Notes under the pieces: model-generated
Seen by the model: the letters and a program-made list of their open reading frames with translations, nothing else
What the model was told of the DNA's origin: nothing
The model's database searches: none
Position numbers and translations under genes: made by a program
Source of the DNA: a virus
DNA: 50,201 nt
Reading direction: 5' to 3' (one strand)
IMG/VR virus record: IMGVR_UViG_3300025155_000005
Span: 1-50,201 of that record
Shown: piece after piece, positions 1 through 5,977 of the stretch
How the letters are laid out: each line of letters opens with the position of its first letter
Position numbering within the stretch: position 1 is the first letter of the stretch

Positions 1-132
1 GCTCCCTTGTCACCCTACTGCGCTCCGCGAATCCCCCACACCCTGCCACGAGCGAGTGCGCAACCAGGCCAAAGCCCTGCCACTGCACTTCAAGGGCAAC
101 AGAGGAAGCGCGCTCGCTCGCTACGCTCGCTC

Positions 133-192
133 GCGCGCAGGGCGCGCAACAAGAAGGGGAAGCAGGGCTCGGCAGCCCTCCGCCCTGCGCGC
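133..192. repeat. Nested hairpin, 12-bp outer stem
   Basis: GCGCGCAGGGCG at 133-144 is perfectly complementary to CGCCCTGCGCGC at 181-192. Inside it AGGGCT (164-169) pairs with AGCCCT (174-179) around a CGGC loop. Nothing on either side looks like a coding region or a U-run, so a simple terminator is not the best reading. It may be a structured DNA or RNA element of the control region. Confidence 0.55.
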
Positions 193-230
193 ACCACACC
201 CATCACACCCATGCGACGAAGGGCCGGTTG

Positions 231-679
231 GCGCGCTCTCTCTCGGCCTTCCGTCTGCTCGGCTCCCCGTCCGTCGCCGACCGGCCCATCCGCTACTCTC
301 GGTCGACACTCTCGCGGTGAGTCCGTCTCGCGGTCGATGCGCTCATCCTTCGAGCCAGTCCCCGGCGGACCGCTGCCTACGAGCCCGGGCCTTGCTGCAT
401 CATCCTAGCGCACCGCCGGCGGCACTCCGGCCGCCTCAGCCTGCGTGTCAAGGCGCCGCGGCCCCCCCTAAAGGTCCCCCCGCGGCGAAAGCCCCTTGAC
501 ACGCGGCTGCGGTGCGCTTCGGCTGACTTGCAAGGCCCAAACAGGCTCGTAGGCAGTCGCCGGGGACAGTCTCTCGGGTGAGCGCTATCGACCGCGGACT
601 CACCGCAAGTGTCTCCCGAGAGTGCGGAGGACCGGCGACGGACGAGCCGATCAGACGAAAGACCTTCGAGAGAGCGCGC
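231..679. repeat. Giant imperfect palindrome (about 450 bp)
   Basis: The left arm (231-461) is the imperfect reverse complement of the right arm (480-679), around an 18-nt C-rich centre. Exact paired blocks are 231-242/668-679 (12 bp), 269-279/633-643 (11), 295-302/616-623 (8), 314-325/595-606 (12), 329-338/587-596 (10), 358-367/558-567 (10), 373-385/544-556 (13), 387-395/530-538 (9), 408-415/510-517 (8), 443-453/494-504 (11) and 454-461/480-487 (8). The blocks keep their order with small gaps. The region is non-coding, so the symmetry is not a by-product of protein sequence. An old inverted duplication kept for pairing, or two outward-facing copies of one control element, are possible; its role is unknown. 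Confidence 0.85.
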
Positions 680-731
680 TTTGCTCTAAAGTGCTTCTTT
701 TCTGATCGAGAGGAGCGTGAGAGCCGTGCCA

Positions 732-845
732 ATGCCAACGATCAACCTTCTAGCCCCCCGTACCCGCACGATTCTCGTCTGGGGTTACATCTACGGGTGG
801 GGCCAGGTTTGGCGATACCTCTACCCGTTCAACGACGAAGGCTAG
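732..845 (+). CDS. Small aromatic, possibly membrane protein (37 aa)
   Basis: An ATG at 732 opens 37 codons ending TAG. The product begins MPTINLLAPRT and continues with a very aromatic stretch (TILVWGYIYGWGQVW, then RYLYPF) that could be one membrane segment. No family is recognised. The SD is weak: GAGAG lies about 10 nt upstream, and GTG at 726 is an alternative in-frame start. It is the first candidate gene after the large palindrome and faces the early operon. The hydrophobic, non-repetitive composition differs from the Arg/Pro-rich chance frames around it, which is the main reason for listing it. Confidence 0.4.
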   Translation: MPTINLLAPRTRTILVWGYIYGWGQVWRYLYPFNDEG

Positions 846-937
846 CGCGTGCGCTCTCTCGGGGCCTACGGAGAGAAGAGCCGAGAGGGTCAGGTTCTAC
901 ATCCCGCCCCTGTCAGGGGCCAGAGAGCAGGTGAGTC

Positions 938-1234
938 ATGCCTACAACCCTCCGGCTGAACCAGGCCGCGTTCTTGACCGTTCCGAAGAGCGAGTCGATG
1001 TCCGAGTACGTCTTCCCGGACGTGCTCCACGAGCCCGATCTCGCGTCCATCGCCGAGACCATCGGTGAGGCCGTGAAGGCCAGCATCAAGGCCAAGCGCC
1101 TGTACGTCGGCATCTTCGACGACAAGGCGGAGAAGGGCCGCTTCCAGGGCCGTGAGGTGGTTCTCGCGGATGGCGCTACGGCACGCACGCAGGGCCAGTG
1201 CGGCATCCGGCTCTGGGGTACGCTCGAAGTCTAG
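938..1234 (+). CDS. Early protein of unknown function (98 aa)
   Basis: The start ATG follows GAGAGCAGGTGAGTC, an acceptable SD. The 98-residue product is soluble and mixed alpha/beta in appearance (LHEPDLASIAETIGEAV, then KRLYVGIFDDKAEKGRF). It ends with a small Gly/Val-rich segment (GIRLWGTLEV). It is not assigned to a family. It is the first clear gene of the plus-strand early arm and lies just downstream of a CTCTCGG/CCGAGAG inverted repeat at 856-887. Position suggests immediate-early expression and possibly a host-directed role, but that is inference from location only. Confidence 0.75.
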   Translation: MPTTLRLNQAAFLTVPKSESMSEYVFPDVLHEPDLASIAETIGEAVKASIKAKRLYVGIFDDKAEKGRFQGREVVLADGATARTQGQCGIRLWGTLEV

Positions 1235-1292
1235 TCGCACGGCCTCTCGGCTTTTCTCCCTGTAGGCTCATCGACAGGAGGAGGAGAAGACG

Positions 1293-1463
1293 ATGCGCAC
1301 AAGATGGGTGTCCATCGTATGGACCGTGCGGTACTCTGATGGGGACCAGATCACCGTCATGGCTCGCGATCGCCGAGAGGCGATTCGACGGGCGAGCGCG
1401 TGGCGCGCCACGCACGGGCGGCGCGCGTCATTCGTGATTGACGCGCAGGAGGTGGCCGACTAA
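1293..1463 (+). CDS. Small basic early protein (56 aa)
   Basis: ATG at 1293 is preceded by a very strong SD (AGGAGGAGGAG). The 56-residue product starts MRTRWVSIVWTVRYSDGDQI and has an Arg-rich middle (ARDRREAIRRASAWRATHGRR) ending FVIDAQEVAD. The shape, a beta strand pair followed by a basic helix, is typical of small phage proteins that touch nucleic acid or host enzymes, but no family is recognised. Its TAA overlaps the next ATG by one base (TAATG), so it is translationally coupled to the gene at 1463. Confidence 0.7.
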   Translation: MRTRWVSIVWTVRYSDGDQITVMARDRREAIRRASAWRATHGRRASFVIDAQEVAD

Positions 1464-1777
1464 TGCGGCGTAGGCCAGCATCCATGAGCCGGCTTCGCTT
1501 TGAGCAGGACCGGCTAGACGGCTCAGAGCATTTTGACGAACGGCGAGATCTAACGCCGGACCGGCGAGACGCGCTTGAAGAGCAGGACAGGCGTCTGCGC
1601 CTCGGGCGCGAAGAGATCGTCGTGGACGAGCGCGGAGAGCGGAAGCCACGTTGGGTGATCGACGAAGAGCGTCAGCGCAAGCGGCAGTACGCGCTCTACA
1701 AGAGCGGCGGGCTGCATCAGGGCCAGTGGGACTGGCCGGATGACCGGCATGAGTGGCCGGAGGAGGATGAGCCATGA
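1463..1777 (+). CDS. Highly charged early protein (104 aa)
   Basis: It starts at the ATG of TAATG, with AGGAGG upstream inside the preceding gene. The product is extremely rich in Arg, Glu and Asp (RRDALEEQDRRLRLGREEI) and ends with a Trp-containing acidic tail (QWDWPDDRHEWPEEDEP). Its composition suggests a flexible or helical charged protein. No family is recognised. It overlaps the next gene by ATGA, so this is a tightly packed operon. The acidic tail and the GAGGAGGATGAGCC that encodes it double as the SD of the next gene. Confidence 0.65.
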   Translation: MRRRPASMSRLRFEQDRLDGSEHFDERRDLTPDRRDALEEQDRRLRLGREEIVVDERGERKPRWVIDEERQRKRQYALYKSGGLHQGQWDWPDDRHEWPEEDEP

Positions 1778-2109
1778 CGGACATCCCAGACAAGGACACA
1801 AGAGCCGAATGGCGGGAGGAAGCCAAGAACGCCATACGGTGCACTCTCTGGGAATACTGCCCTCCCGAGTTCGAAGTCTTGCTTGATGCCGTGGAACGAC
1901 TTGCGCAAGAGGAGACCGACTCGCCCGTCGTTAAAGAGCTACAAGCCATCGCGGCTGAAGCTCAAGCACTAGGGGACGACGAGACGCTGTACGAGAATGT
2001 GGCGTTTTGGAGCCTCGCAGAGCAGGTGCGAGCCGTTCTCCGCACGATGGGCATTGAGGCCCCTGAGCCACAGCCTCGGCATGATGCCGCCGAAGAGGAG
2101 GAGCCATGA
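1774..2109 (+). CDS. Acidic early protein of unknown function (111 aa)
   Basis: ATG overlaps the previous stop (ATGA), with GGAGGAGGATGAGCC as SD. The 111-residue product is acidic and mostly helical (EWREEAKNAIRCTLWEYCP, then EVLLDAVERLAQEE). It has a C-terminal EAPEPQPRHDAAEEEEP tail. No family is recognised. The DNA encoding this tail (GCCGAAGAGGAGGAGCCATGATG) recurs almost unchanged about 40 bp later before the next start, so the SD block appears to have been duplicated. Confidence 0.65.
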   Translation: MTDIPDKDTRAEWREEAKNAIRCTLWEYCPPEFEVLLDAVERLAQEETDSPVVKELQAIAAEAQALGDDETLYENVAFWSLAEQVRAVLRTMGIEAPEPQPRHDAAEEEEP

Positions 2110-2147
2110 TGCCGCCGAGCTGAGGGACAAGAAGAGGAGGATGAGCC

Positions 2148-2336
2148 ATGATGGTCGAGTTGAGCGAGCAGGCAAAGCCGTGGCGTGTCGTCGCCACAGA
2201 CAGGATCTTCCTGTCAGGGCATGACACGCAGGAGCAGGCACAGGTGAGAGCGGCTGACGCGAACGAGCAGGCGTTGCTCTTGGGCATCCCGACGCGCTAC
2301 ACCGTCGTCGAGAAGGCGAACACCAGTTCCGGCTAG
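2148..2336 (+). CDS. Small early protein (62 aa)
   Basis: Two adjacent ATG codons (2148, 2151) follow GAGGAGGATGAGCC. The product (MMVELSEQAKPWRVVATDR, then IFLSGHDTQEQAQVRAADAN) looks like a small alpha/beta protein. It resembles unclassified phage proteins that begin with a WRVVATDR-type strand followed by a helix, but no named family is claimed. Its TAG stop lies inside the -35 region of the promoter at 2334-2361, so transcription can restart right after it. Confidence 0.6.
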   Translation: MMVELSEQAKPWRVVATDRIFLSGHDTQEQAQVRAADANEQALLLGIPTRYTVVEKANTSSG

Positions 2337-2361
2337 ACACCAGGCTTGCAAGTGATACCAT
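2334..2361 (+). promoter_or_regulatory. Sigma70-like promoter with CTTGCAAG operator
   Basis: TAGACA (2334-2339), a 16-bp spacer and TACCAT (2356-2361), with an extended TGA just before the -10. The palindrome CTTGCAAG (2345-2352) sits inside the spacer. The expected start near 2368 leaves a short leader before the SD and ATG at 2387. A bound dimer on the palindrome would block RNA polymerase. Promoter by sequence match; repression is inference. Confidence 0.65.
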
Positions 2362-2386
2362 AGGGCGTGCAAGCGGAGGTGAGGAG

Positions 2387-2554
2387 ATGGGAGCTCAGCA
2401 AGTGCCGGTGTGGAGCTCGGAAGATCAGGAGATGCTGATCGTCCTGCTCAAGCAGTACGGCATCGTCGCGGTCGTAGCCATTGCGAACGCGCTGTGGGAT
2501 GACTTGCGCGCTGACAGCAGGGAGGAGAACGATGTTCTACCTTCATACGGATAA
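2387..2554 (+). CDS. Small early protein (55 aa)
   Basis: ATG at 2387 follows GGAGGTGAGGAG and is the first gene behind the promoter at 2334-2361. The 55-residue product starts MGAQQVPVWSSEDQEMLIVL and has a hydrophobic centre (YGIVAVVAIANALWDDL) and an acidic end. One short membrane segment or a buried helix is possible. No family is recognised. Its 3' end overlaps the next gene by 23 bp in another frame, which is common in this operon. Confidence 0.6.
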   Translation: MGAQQVPVWSSEDQEMLIVLLKQYGIVAVVAIANALWDDLRADSREENDVLPSYG

Positions 2555-2765
2555 GCTCTCTCGGCTGATGTATAAGATGTTCGAGCCGACCTGCCAGTTC
2601 TACCATTCTGACGGTGTCACTCGCTGTGGCAAAAAGGCAGTGGCCGTCTACGTCTCAGCGGACTATCTGCAAGAACTGCGCCCCATCTGCCAGAAGCACA
2701 GGCAAGTGGCAGGCGATGGAGACGGGCCAGTCTACGATCTGGTCCGCGCGGTGCATCCGGAATGA
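2532..2765 (+). CDS. Possible small zinc-binding early protein (77 aa)
   Basis: ATG at 2532 has a good SD (GGGAGGAGAACG) located inside the previous gene. The product carries Cys and His residues in a zinc-knuckle-like order: CQFYHSDGVTRCGKKA near residues 21-36, then CQKH near residue 56. This is the pattern of small treble-clef or recombination-endonuclease-like domains, though too short to assign. The remainder is soluble. It overlaps the next reading frame start region and belongs to the strongly SD-led early cluster. Confidence 0.65.
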   Translation: MFYLHTDKLSRLMYKMFEPTCQFYHSDGVTRCGKKAVAVYVSADYLQELRPICQKHRQVAGDGDGPVYDLVRAVHPE

Positions 2766-2785
2766 GCCGCGGAGGAGGGCCGCTG

Positions 2786-3100
2786 ATGCCTGACAAGCCG
2801 GTGGTGTTCATTCAGGTCGACGGCGGAGTCGCCGACTGGAAAGTCCTGAGAGGCAACGTCGATGTTGTCCTGCTTGACTGGGACAACATAGAGTCCGGGC
2901 TGCTCACGGATTTCGACGCGAAGATCGCCGAGATCGAGAGCCTGCCGCGGCATGAGTGGAGAGAGGGTGCGCTTTTCTCTCTCCGGAATCTGCGGCAGGA
3001 GCTTGTCGCGGAGCTTGCCGAAGAGGCGCGGCGCAAGGCTGACAAAGCGTACTGCATTCACAAGTGTCCTAGTTGCGGAGAGAAGGTGCATCATGGGTAA
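2786..3100 (+). CDS. Early protein with LDWD motif, paralogue of the protein at 4821 (104 aa)
   Basis: ATG at 2786 is chosen because GGAGGAGGG precedes it at good spacing; ATG at 2762 is an in-frame alternative. The N-terminal 50 residues (MPDKPVVFIQVDGG, then VDVVLLDWDNIESG) clearly resemble the protein at 4821 (MSDKPLVVVGVEGG, then VDVLLIDWDEMGNE). Small proteins with this beta-strand plus (L/I)DWD pattern are widespread hypothetical proteins in phages and plasmids. A C-terminal CPSCGEKVHHG looks like a half zinc ribbon. The function is unknown; the two copies suggest duplication within the early region. Confidence 0.7.
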   Translation: MPDKPVVFIQVDGGVADWKVLRGNVDVVLLDWDNIESGLLTDFDAKIAEIESLPRHEWREGALFSLRNLRQELVAELAEEARRKADKAYCIHKCPSCGEKVHHG

Positions 3101-3323
3101 TCTGATGAAGATTCATATCACAGACTCGTCGCGGCTTGTCCCCGAGATGTGGCCGACAGAGTGGCAAACCGAGTCCGACCCGAAGGAGCTTGAGGCCCTG
3201 CTGAACGACGAGGGGTTCGCCTACGTCGGGAAGGTTCGCCCGTGGGACGAGACCGATAACGAACATATCGTCTATCACGACGGGGATCTGATCCTGATTC
3301 GTGGAACGGTTGAGGAGATCTGA
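3093..3323 (+). CDS. Small early protein (76 aa)
   Basis: ATG at 3093 lies 8 bases inside the previous gene, with GGAGAGAAGG upstream. The product (MGNLMKIHITDSSRLVPEMW, then YHDGDLILIRGTVEEI) is acidic and beta-rich in appearance. An ATG at residue 5 is an alternative start. No family is recognised. The next ATG follows two bases after the stop, with the SD (GAGGAG) encoded by the last codons of this gene. Confidence 0.65.
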   Translation: MGNLMKIHITDSSRLVPEMWPTEWQTESDPKELEALLNDEGFAYVGKVRPWDETDNEHIVYHDGDLILIRGTVEEI

Positions 3324-3324
3324 G

Positions 3325-3546
3325 ATGCTGCGCAACTGCTTGCTCTGTGGAGCGTGCAAGCCTGTTGAGCCAGGCTCGCCGCAATACTGCGACGAGTGCA
3401 AGTCGGCGCCTGTCAACGTGCTGATTGCTACCGGCGCGCCTGAACCGGAGGACTACCGCAGCGAAGAGCGGGCGCTGGACAGCATTGACCTGCTCATCAA
3501 GGAAGTTCTCGACGAGAGCTACGAGCCGCACAGGAGGGCGAAATGA
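3325..3546 (+). CDS. Zinc-ribbon early protein (73 aa)
   Basis: ATG at 3325 with GAGGAG nine bases upstream. The N-terminus carries CLLCGACKPVEPGSPQYC followed by DEC, a four-cysteine zinc-ribbon arrangement (residues about 4-28). An acidic helix follows (SIDLLIKEVLDESYEP). Small zinc ribbons of this kind are frequent in early phage regions and several more occur at 9.4-10.6 kb here. DNA or RNA polymerase binding is a family-level possibility only. The stop overlaps the next ATG (ATGA). Confidence 0.7.
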   Translation: MLRNCLLCGACKPVEPGSPQYCDECKSAPVNVLIATGAPEPEDYRSEERALDSIDLLIKEVLDESYEPHRRAK

Positions 3547-3713
3547 GAGACCGATGCTATCCAGGCTACCGCATGTGGCATCTGAGGCACCCGAACGTGC
3601 CGAACCGGCGAGAGTGGCTGCGGGTTCTCCGGGGGAGGTTCTTGTGGATCTTCCGTGCTCCCGCCTACGCCTGTCGTGACTTTTGGAGCGCGTTCTGGCT
3701 GGGGAGAGACTGA
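3543..3713 (+). CDS. Trp/Arg-rich small protein (56 aa)
   Basis: ATGA overlaps the preceding stop and CAGGAGGGCGAA provides the SD. The 56-residue product is unusually rich in Trp, Phe and Arg (MWHLRHPNVPNRREWLRVLR, then FLWIFRAPAYACRDFWSAFW). It could be a membrane-surface amphipathic protein. No family is recognised. The strong SD and packed position between two other coupled genes argue that it is real despite its odd composition. Confidence 0.6.
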   Translation: MRDRCYPGYRMWHLRHPNVPNRREWLRVLRGRFLWIFRAPAYACRDFWSAFWLGRD

Positions 3714-3715
3714 AA

Positions 3716-4417
3716 ATGGACGAGGCGCGGCGGAAGGAAGTTGAGCGTGCGCTGGAGCACGATCTTGCCCATCCTTCGGGGCTGTGGCCGTGGAACGCGT
3801 ATTGTCGTGAACTCCTCGCCGCCCTCTCCGCCGCCGAGACTCGCGCCGAGAAAGCCTTTTTGGCTGAGGGGTATGCAGTAACGGCGCTTGAGACCACGCG
3901 AGAGAATCTAGAGGCCGCCGAGGCCCGCGCAGAAGAAGCCGAGGCGGTAAGTACAGAAGGCGCGGTGATGATGGCTGACCACCTGCGCAAATGTCAAGAG
4001 AAATTGGCCGCTGCCGAGGCCCACATCGGCAGGCTGCGAAAGGCGCTAGAAGAGGCTGAAGACCTCATCGGCATCCTCTACGACCTTGAATCGACGCTAA
4101 CCCGCCGCTCAGTACCTCTCATGCTTCAAACGCACCCGGAACAAGGGCATGGAGGAGGTGCAGACACGGCGGACCTCCTCGAAGCGGACCTAGAGAAACT
4201 GCGGAAGCGCGGGAAATACTGGGCAGAAATTGGGAAGGTCCTTCTGTCCAACCCCGCCCAGAGCGCGGAGCGGCTGCGGGCGCTGGAGAAGGTGGTGGAG
4301 GCGGCGCGTATTGGGTTGAGCAGGTTGACATTTTTGCGGGACAGGGCCGAGTTGCAATCAAATCTAGCGATTGACGTTCTTGAGAAAGCCCTCTCCGACC
4401 TGGACGCCAGTGAGTAA
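3716..4417 (+). CDS. Coiled-coil early protein (233 aa)
   Basis: ATG at 3716 follows GGGGAGAGACTGAAA, three bases after the previous stop. The product is a long helical protein with heptad-like Ala/Glu/Leu/Arg segments (LEAAEARAEEAEAV around residue 70, AEAHIGRLRKALEEAEDLIG around 105). A Gly-rich break (HGGGADTADLLEADLEKLRK, about 150-170) and a second coiled coil follow. A Trp-containing N-terminal part (HPSGLWPWNAYC) precedes the coils. Similar Ala-rich coiled-coil proteins are common unannotated early phage proteins. No enzymatic motif is visible; it is probably structural or scaffolding in the infected cell. Confidence 0.75.
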   Translation: MDEARRKEVERALEHDLAHPSGLWPWNAYCRELLAALSAAETRAEKAFLAEGYAVTALETTRENLEAAEARAEEAEAVSTEGAVMMADHLRKCQEKLAAAEAHIGRLRKALEEAEDLIGILYDLESTLTRRSVPLMLQTHPEQGHGGGADTADLLEADLEKLRKRGKYWAEIGKVLLSNPAQSAERLRALEKVVEAARIGLSRLTFLRDRAELQSNLAIDVLEKALSDLDASE

Positions 4418-4577
4418 CACAAAGGTCAAGCGTCCAAAGGGCAGTCGCGCTCCGCTATGGGCGATGACTCATGGGGCATGTGGGACGACTTGGCCTCCAC
4501 ATGATTACCAGAATCGCGAGCAGGACGCGGGGCACAAATGCCGTCCGCCGGACGCCATCGAGCGGGGTGAGAAATAG
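4410..4577 (+). CDS. Small Cys/His protein, GTG start (55 aa)
   Basis: The reading frame can start at GTG 4410, overlapping the previous gene by 8 bases; no strong SD is seen, so coupling would be needed. The product (VSNTKVKRPKGSRAPLWAMT, then HGACGTTWPPHDYQNREQDA and GHKCRPP) has a C..H..H..C order that could bind zinc. A downstream ATG (MTHGACG) is an alternative start. The TAG stop is immediately followed by the ATG of the next gene. Confidence 0.5.
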   Translation: MSNTKVKRPKGSRAPLWAMTHGACGTTWPPHDYQNREQDAGHKCRPPDAIERGEK

Positions 4578-4790
4578 ATGGAGCAACCGCAGCATTTCTT
4601 GGGCTATCCTGAATCCCAAGCCCGTAGGATTATCGGTGAGGGCCTTTGGGAAGATTTCGACGCTTGGATGAGCGGGCAAACCGTAAGTGCTACAGACAGC
4701 GGCGAAACCATTTACTACACGATCGATGTTCACAGATACCTCAACCTGCGCCGCACTGGGCGTAAAGAGCATCCGCTGGAGTGGGATTGA
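4578..4790 (+). CDS. Small early protein (70 aa)
   Basis: The ATG directly abuts the upstream stop (TAGATG), with GGGGTGAG as SD. The product (MEQPQHFLGYPESQARRIIG, then IYYTIDVHRYLNLRRTGRKE) is soluble and not recognised. The 30-bp gap to the next gene holds only the next SD region (CGGAGGGGAGC). Confidence 0.65.
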   Translation: MEQPQHFLGYPESQARRIIGEGLWEDFDAWMSGQTVSATDSGETIYYTIDVHRYLNLRRTGRKEHPLEWD

Positions 4791-4820
4791 TAGATGACAT
4801 CGAATCGGAGGGGAGCATAG

Positions 4821-5291
4821 ATGTCTGACAAGCCGCTAGTTGTCGTCGGAGTAGAAGGCGGGTGCGCTAGCTACTCGGAGTGGCCGCCTCAGTCAGTTGA
4901 TGTGCTTTTGATCGACTGGGACGAGATGGGTAACGAGGACTACATTCGCGACAAGGTGACCGAAGTCGAAGACGACAAGCGGATCGAACTCTGGTTCAGG
5001 AACGAGCTGCTCAATGCTCTCGCTGGACACCTGGAAGGGCCATTCGACGAGCCTGATGATCCGCATCTTAACGCGCAGCTTGCGATGGAAGGGGTGCTTG
5101 CAAGCACGTCACATGCAGAGGAGGTGAGCACGATGGGAGCGAGCCGTCTAGACGACGCGTTCTCGACGATCAACCAGGTCATCGAGACGCGCGAGCAGCA
5201 GGGCCGCACTGCAGCGGTCGCGCTGCTTCAGGCAGCCGCGGAGGCCATCAAGGCCGAGCGCGCGCTGAGCGCTGCCGGGTTCCAGAAGTAA
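4821..5291 (+). CDS. LDWD-motif early protein with C-terminal extension (156 aa)
   Basis: ATG at 4821 follows GGAGGGGAGCATAG. The first 80 residues (MSDKPLVVVGVEGGCASY, then VDVLLIDWDEMGNEDYI) match the paralogue at 2786. The last 53 residues (MGASRLDDAFSTINQVIETR, then AVALLQAAAEAIKAERALSA) form an independent Ala-rich helical region. A second ATG at 5132 is preceded by a perfect internal SD (GAGGAGGTGAGCACG) and lies 28 bp after a CTTGCAAG site (5097-5104). The gene therefore looks like an in-frame fusion or a nested gene making a full-length and a short product. Confidence 0.7.
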   Translation: MSDKPLVVVGVEGGCASYSEWPPQSVDVLLIDWDEMGNEDYIRDKVTEVEDDKRIELWFRNELLNALAGHLEGPFDEPDDPHLNAQLAMEGVLASTSHAEEVSTMGASRLDDAFSTINQVIETREQQGRTAAVALLQAAAEAIKAERALSAAGFQK

Positions 5292-5307
5292 GCGTTCTGG
5301 TTCCTTT

Positions 5308-5343
5308 CACGGGCGCCCGTGTCCCCCCGGCAACGGGGGGCAC
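5308..5343. terminator. GC hairpin pair after the early cluster
   Basis: A 14-bp perfect palindrome CACGGGCGCCCGTG (5308-5321) overlaps a second hairpin in which CCCCCCG (5323-5329) pairs with CGGGGGG (5334-5340) around a GCAA tetraloop. GTG/CAC extends the stem. There is no U-run, so it is either a weak or factor-dependent terminator or an RNA-stabilising element. It separates the small early genes from the phosphotransfer cassette. Confidence 0.6.
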
Positions 5344-5371
5344 AGGGGGCGTGTGAAGCCCGGGAGGAGAG

Positions 5372-5977
5372 ATGACAATGACAGGGGAACAACCGGAGAC
5401 GCTGCAACAGCTGATAAGAACGCTGCTGACCGAGTTCAACTTGAGCAGCGAGATCGACAACGGAGTGGTCTCAAAAGATCCCTATGTATGGGTCCCGTGG
5501 GACGACTCGTCACACGGTCGGGTTGCTGCGCGGCAGGCGGCAGAGCGGCTCACAGAAGCTGGGCATCTCGTTCTCGGGGTGCAACAGCATCCAGAGACCC
5601 TAGCATGGGGCGTCGCTGTCGGGCTTCATCCCCTAAGCCCTGTTGACCTGCCAATCACGCTAACGGGACTCGGAGTGAGCAAGGGCGCGTATGACGGGAC
5701 GATCAGGGTCATCACGCACTGGAAAGGGATCGACAAGCTTGAACGCGGTGAGGTGTTGTGCTGCCCAACAACCGACCCGAACTGGGCTGAAGCGTTCGAG
5801 AGAGCCGGTGCTGTCATCACGCAGATCGGCAGCCTGCTGTGCCACGCGGCAATCGTCTGCCGAGAATACGGCTTGCCGTGTGTGGTGAACGTCCGGGACG
5901 CGATGCGGCCGCAATACAACGGGTTGCAGGGCCGCGTCGATGGAAAGGCCGGGACCGTGGAGGTGTTGGCGCCGTGA
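5372..5977 (+). CDS. PEP-utiliser-type phosphohistidine (swivel) domain protein (201 aa)
   Basis: ATG at 5372 follows GGGAGGAGAG. Residues 1-95 are an unassigned N-terminal region. From about residue 100 to the end the protein matches the mobile phosphohistidine domain of PEP synthase, pyruvate phosphate dikinase and rifampin phosphotransferase (PF00391-like). It shows GVSKGAYDGTIRVI, then EVLCCPTTDPNWAEAFERAG, then ITQIGSLLCHAAIVCREYGL and GRVDGKAGTVEVL. The His of CHAAI occupies the phosphorylated position; the usual GG(x)SHA is here SLLCHA. In known enzymes this domain ferries phosphate between an ATP-binding and a substrate domain. Here it is a separate protein overlapping (GTGA) the gene for the ATP-binding partner. 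No substrate (TIM-barrel or rifampin) domain is encoded nearby. Confidence 0.85.
   Translation: MTMTGEQPETLQQLIRTLLTEFNLSSEIDNGVVSKDPYVWVPWDDSSHGRVAARQAAERLTEAGHLVLGVQQHPETLAWGVAVGLHPLSPVDLPITLTGLGVSKGAYDGTIRVITHWKGIDKLERGEVLCCPTTDPNWAEAFERAGAVITQIGSLLCHAAIVCREYGLPCVVNVRDAMRPQYNGLQGRVDGKAGTVEVLAP

Larger units (their letters stand above)
1..731. other. Gene-free, structure-rich control region (left end)
   Basis: No convincing gene is seen here. Open frames exist on both strands, but they are Arg/Ser/Pro-rich composition artefacts without good SD sequences and run across strong inverted repeats. The stretch holds a hairpin at 133-192, the large imperfect palindrome at 231-679 and one CTTGCAAG site at 527-534. 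If the molecule is circular it joins the gene-free 49,631-50,201, so the two transcription arms diverge from here. A role in replication initiation, packaging or global control is inference. Confidence 0.6.

Noticed and set aside
56-934. Open frames on both strands in the left end (for example 56-499, 578-934, 448-738 minus)
   Set aside because: Arg/Ser/Pro-rich shadow-like products, no SD, and they run across a large inverted repeat.
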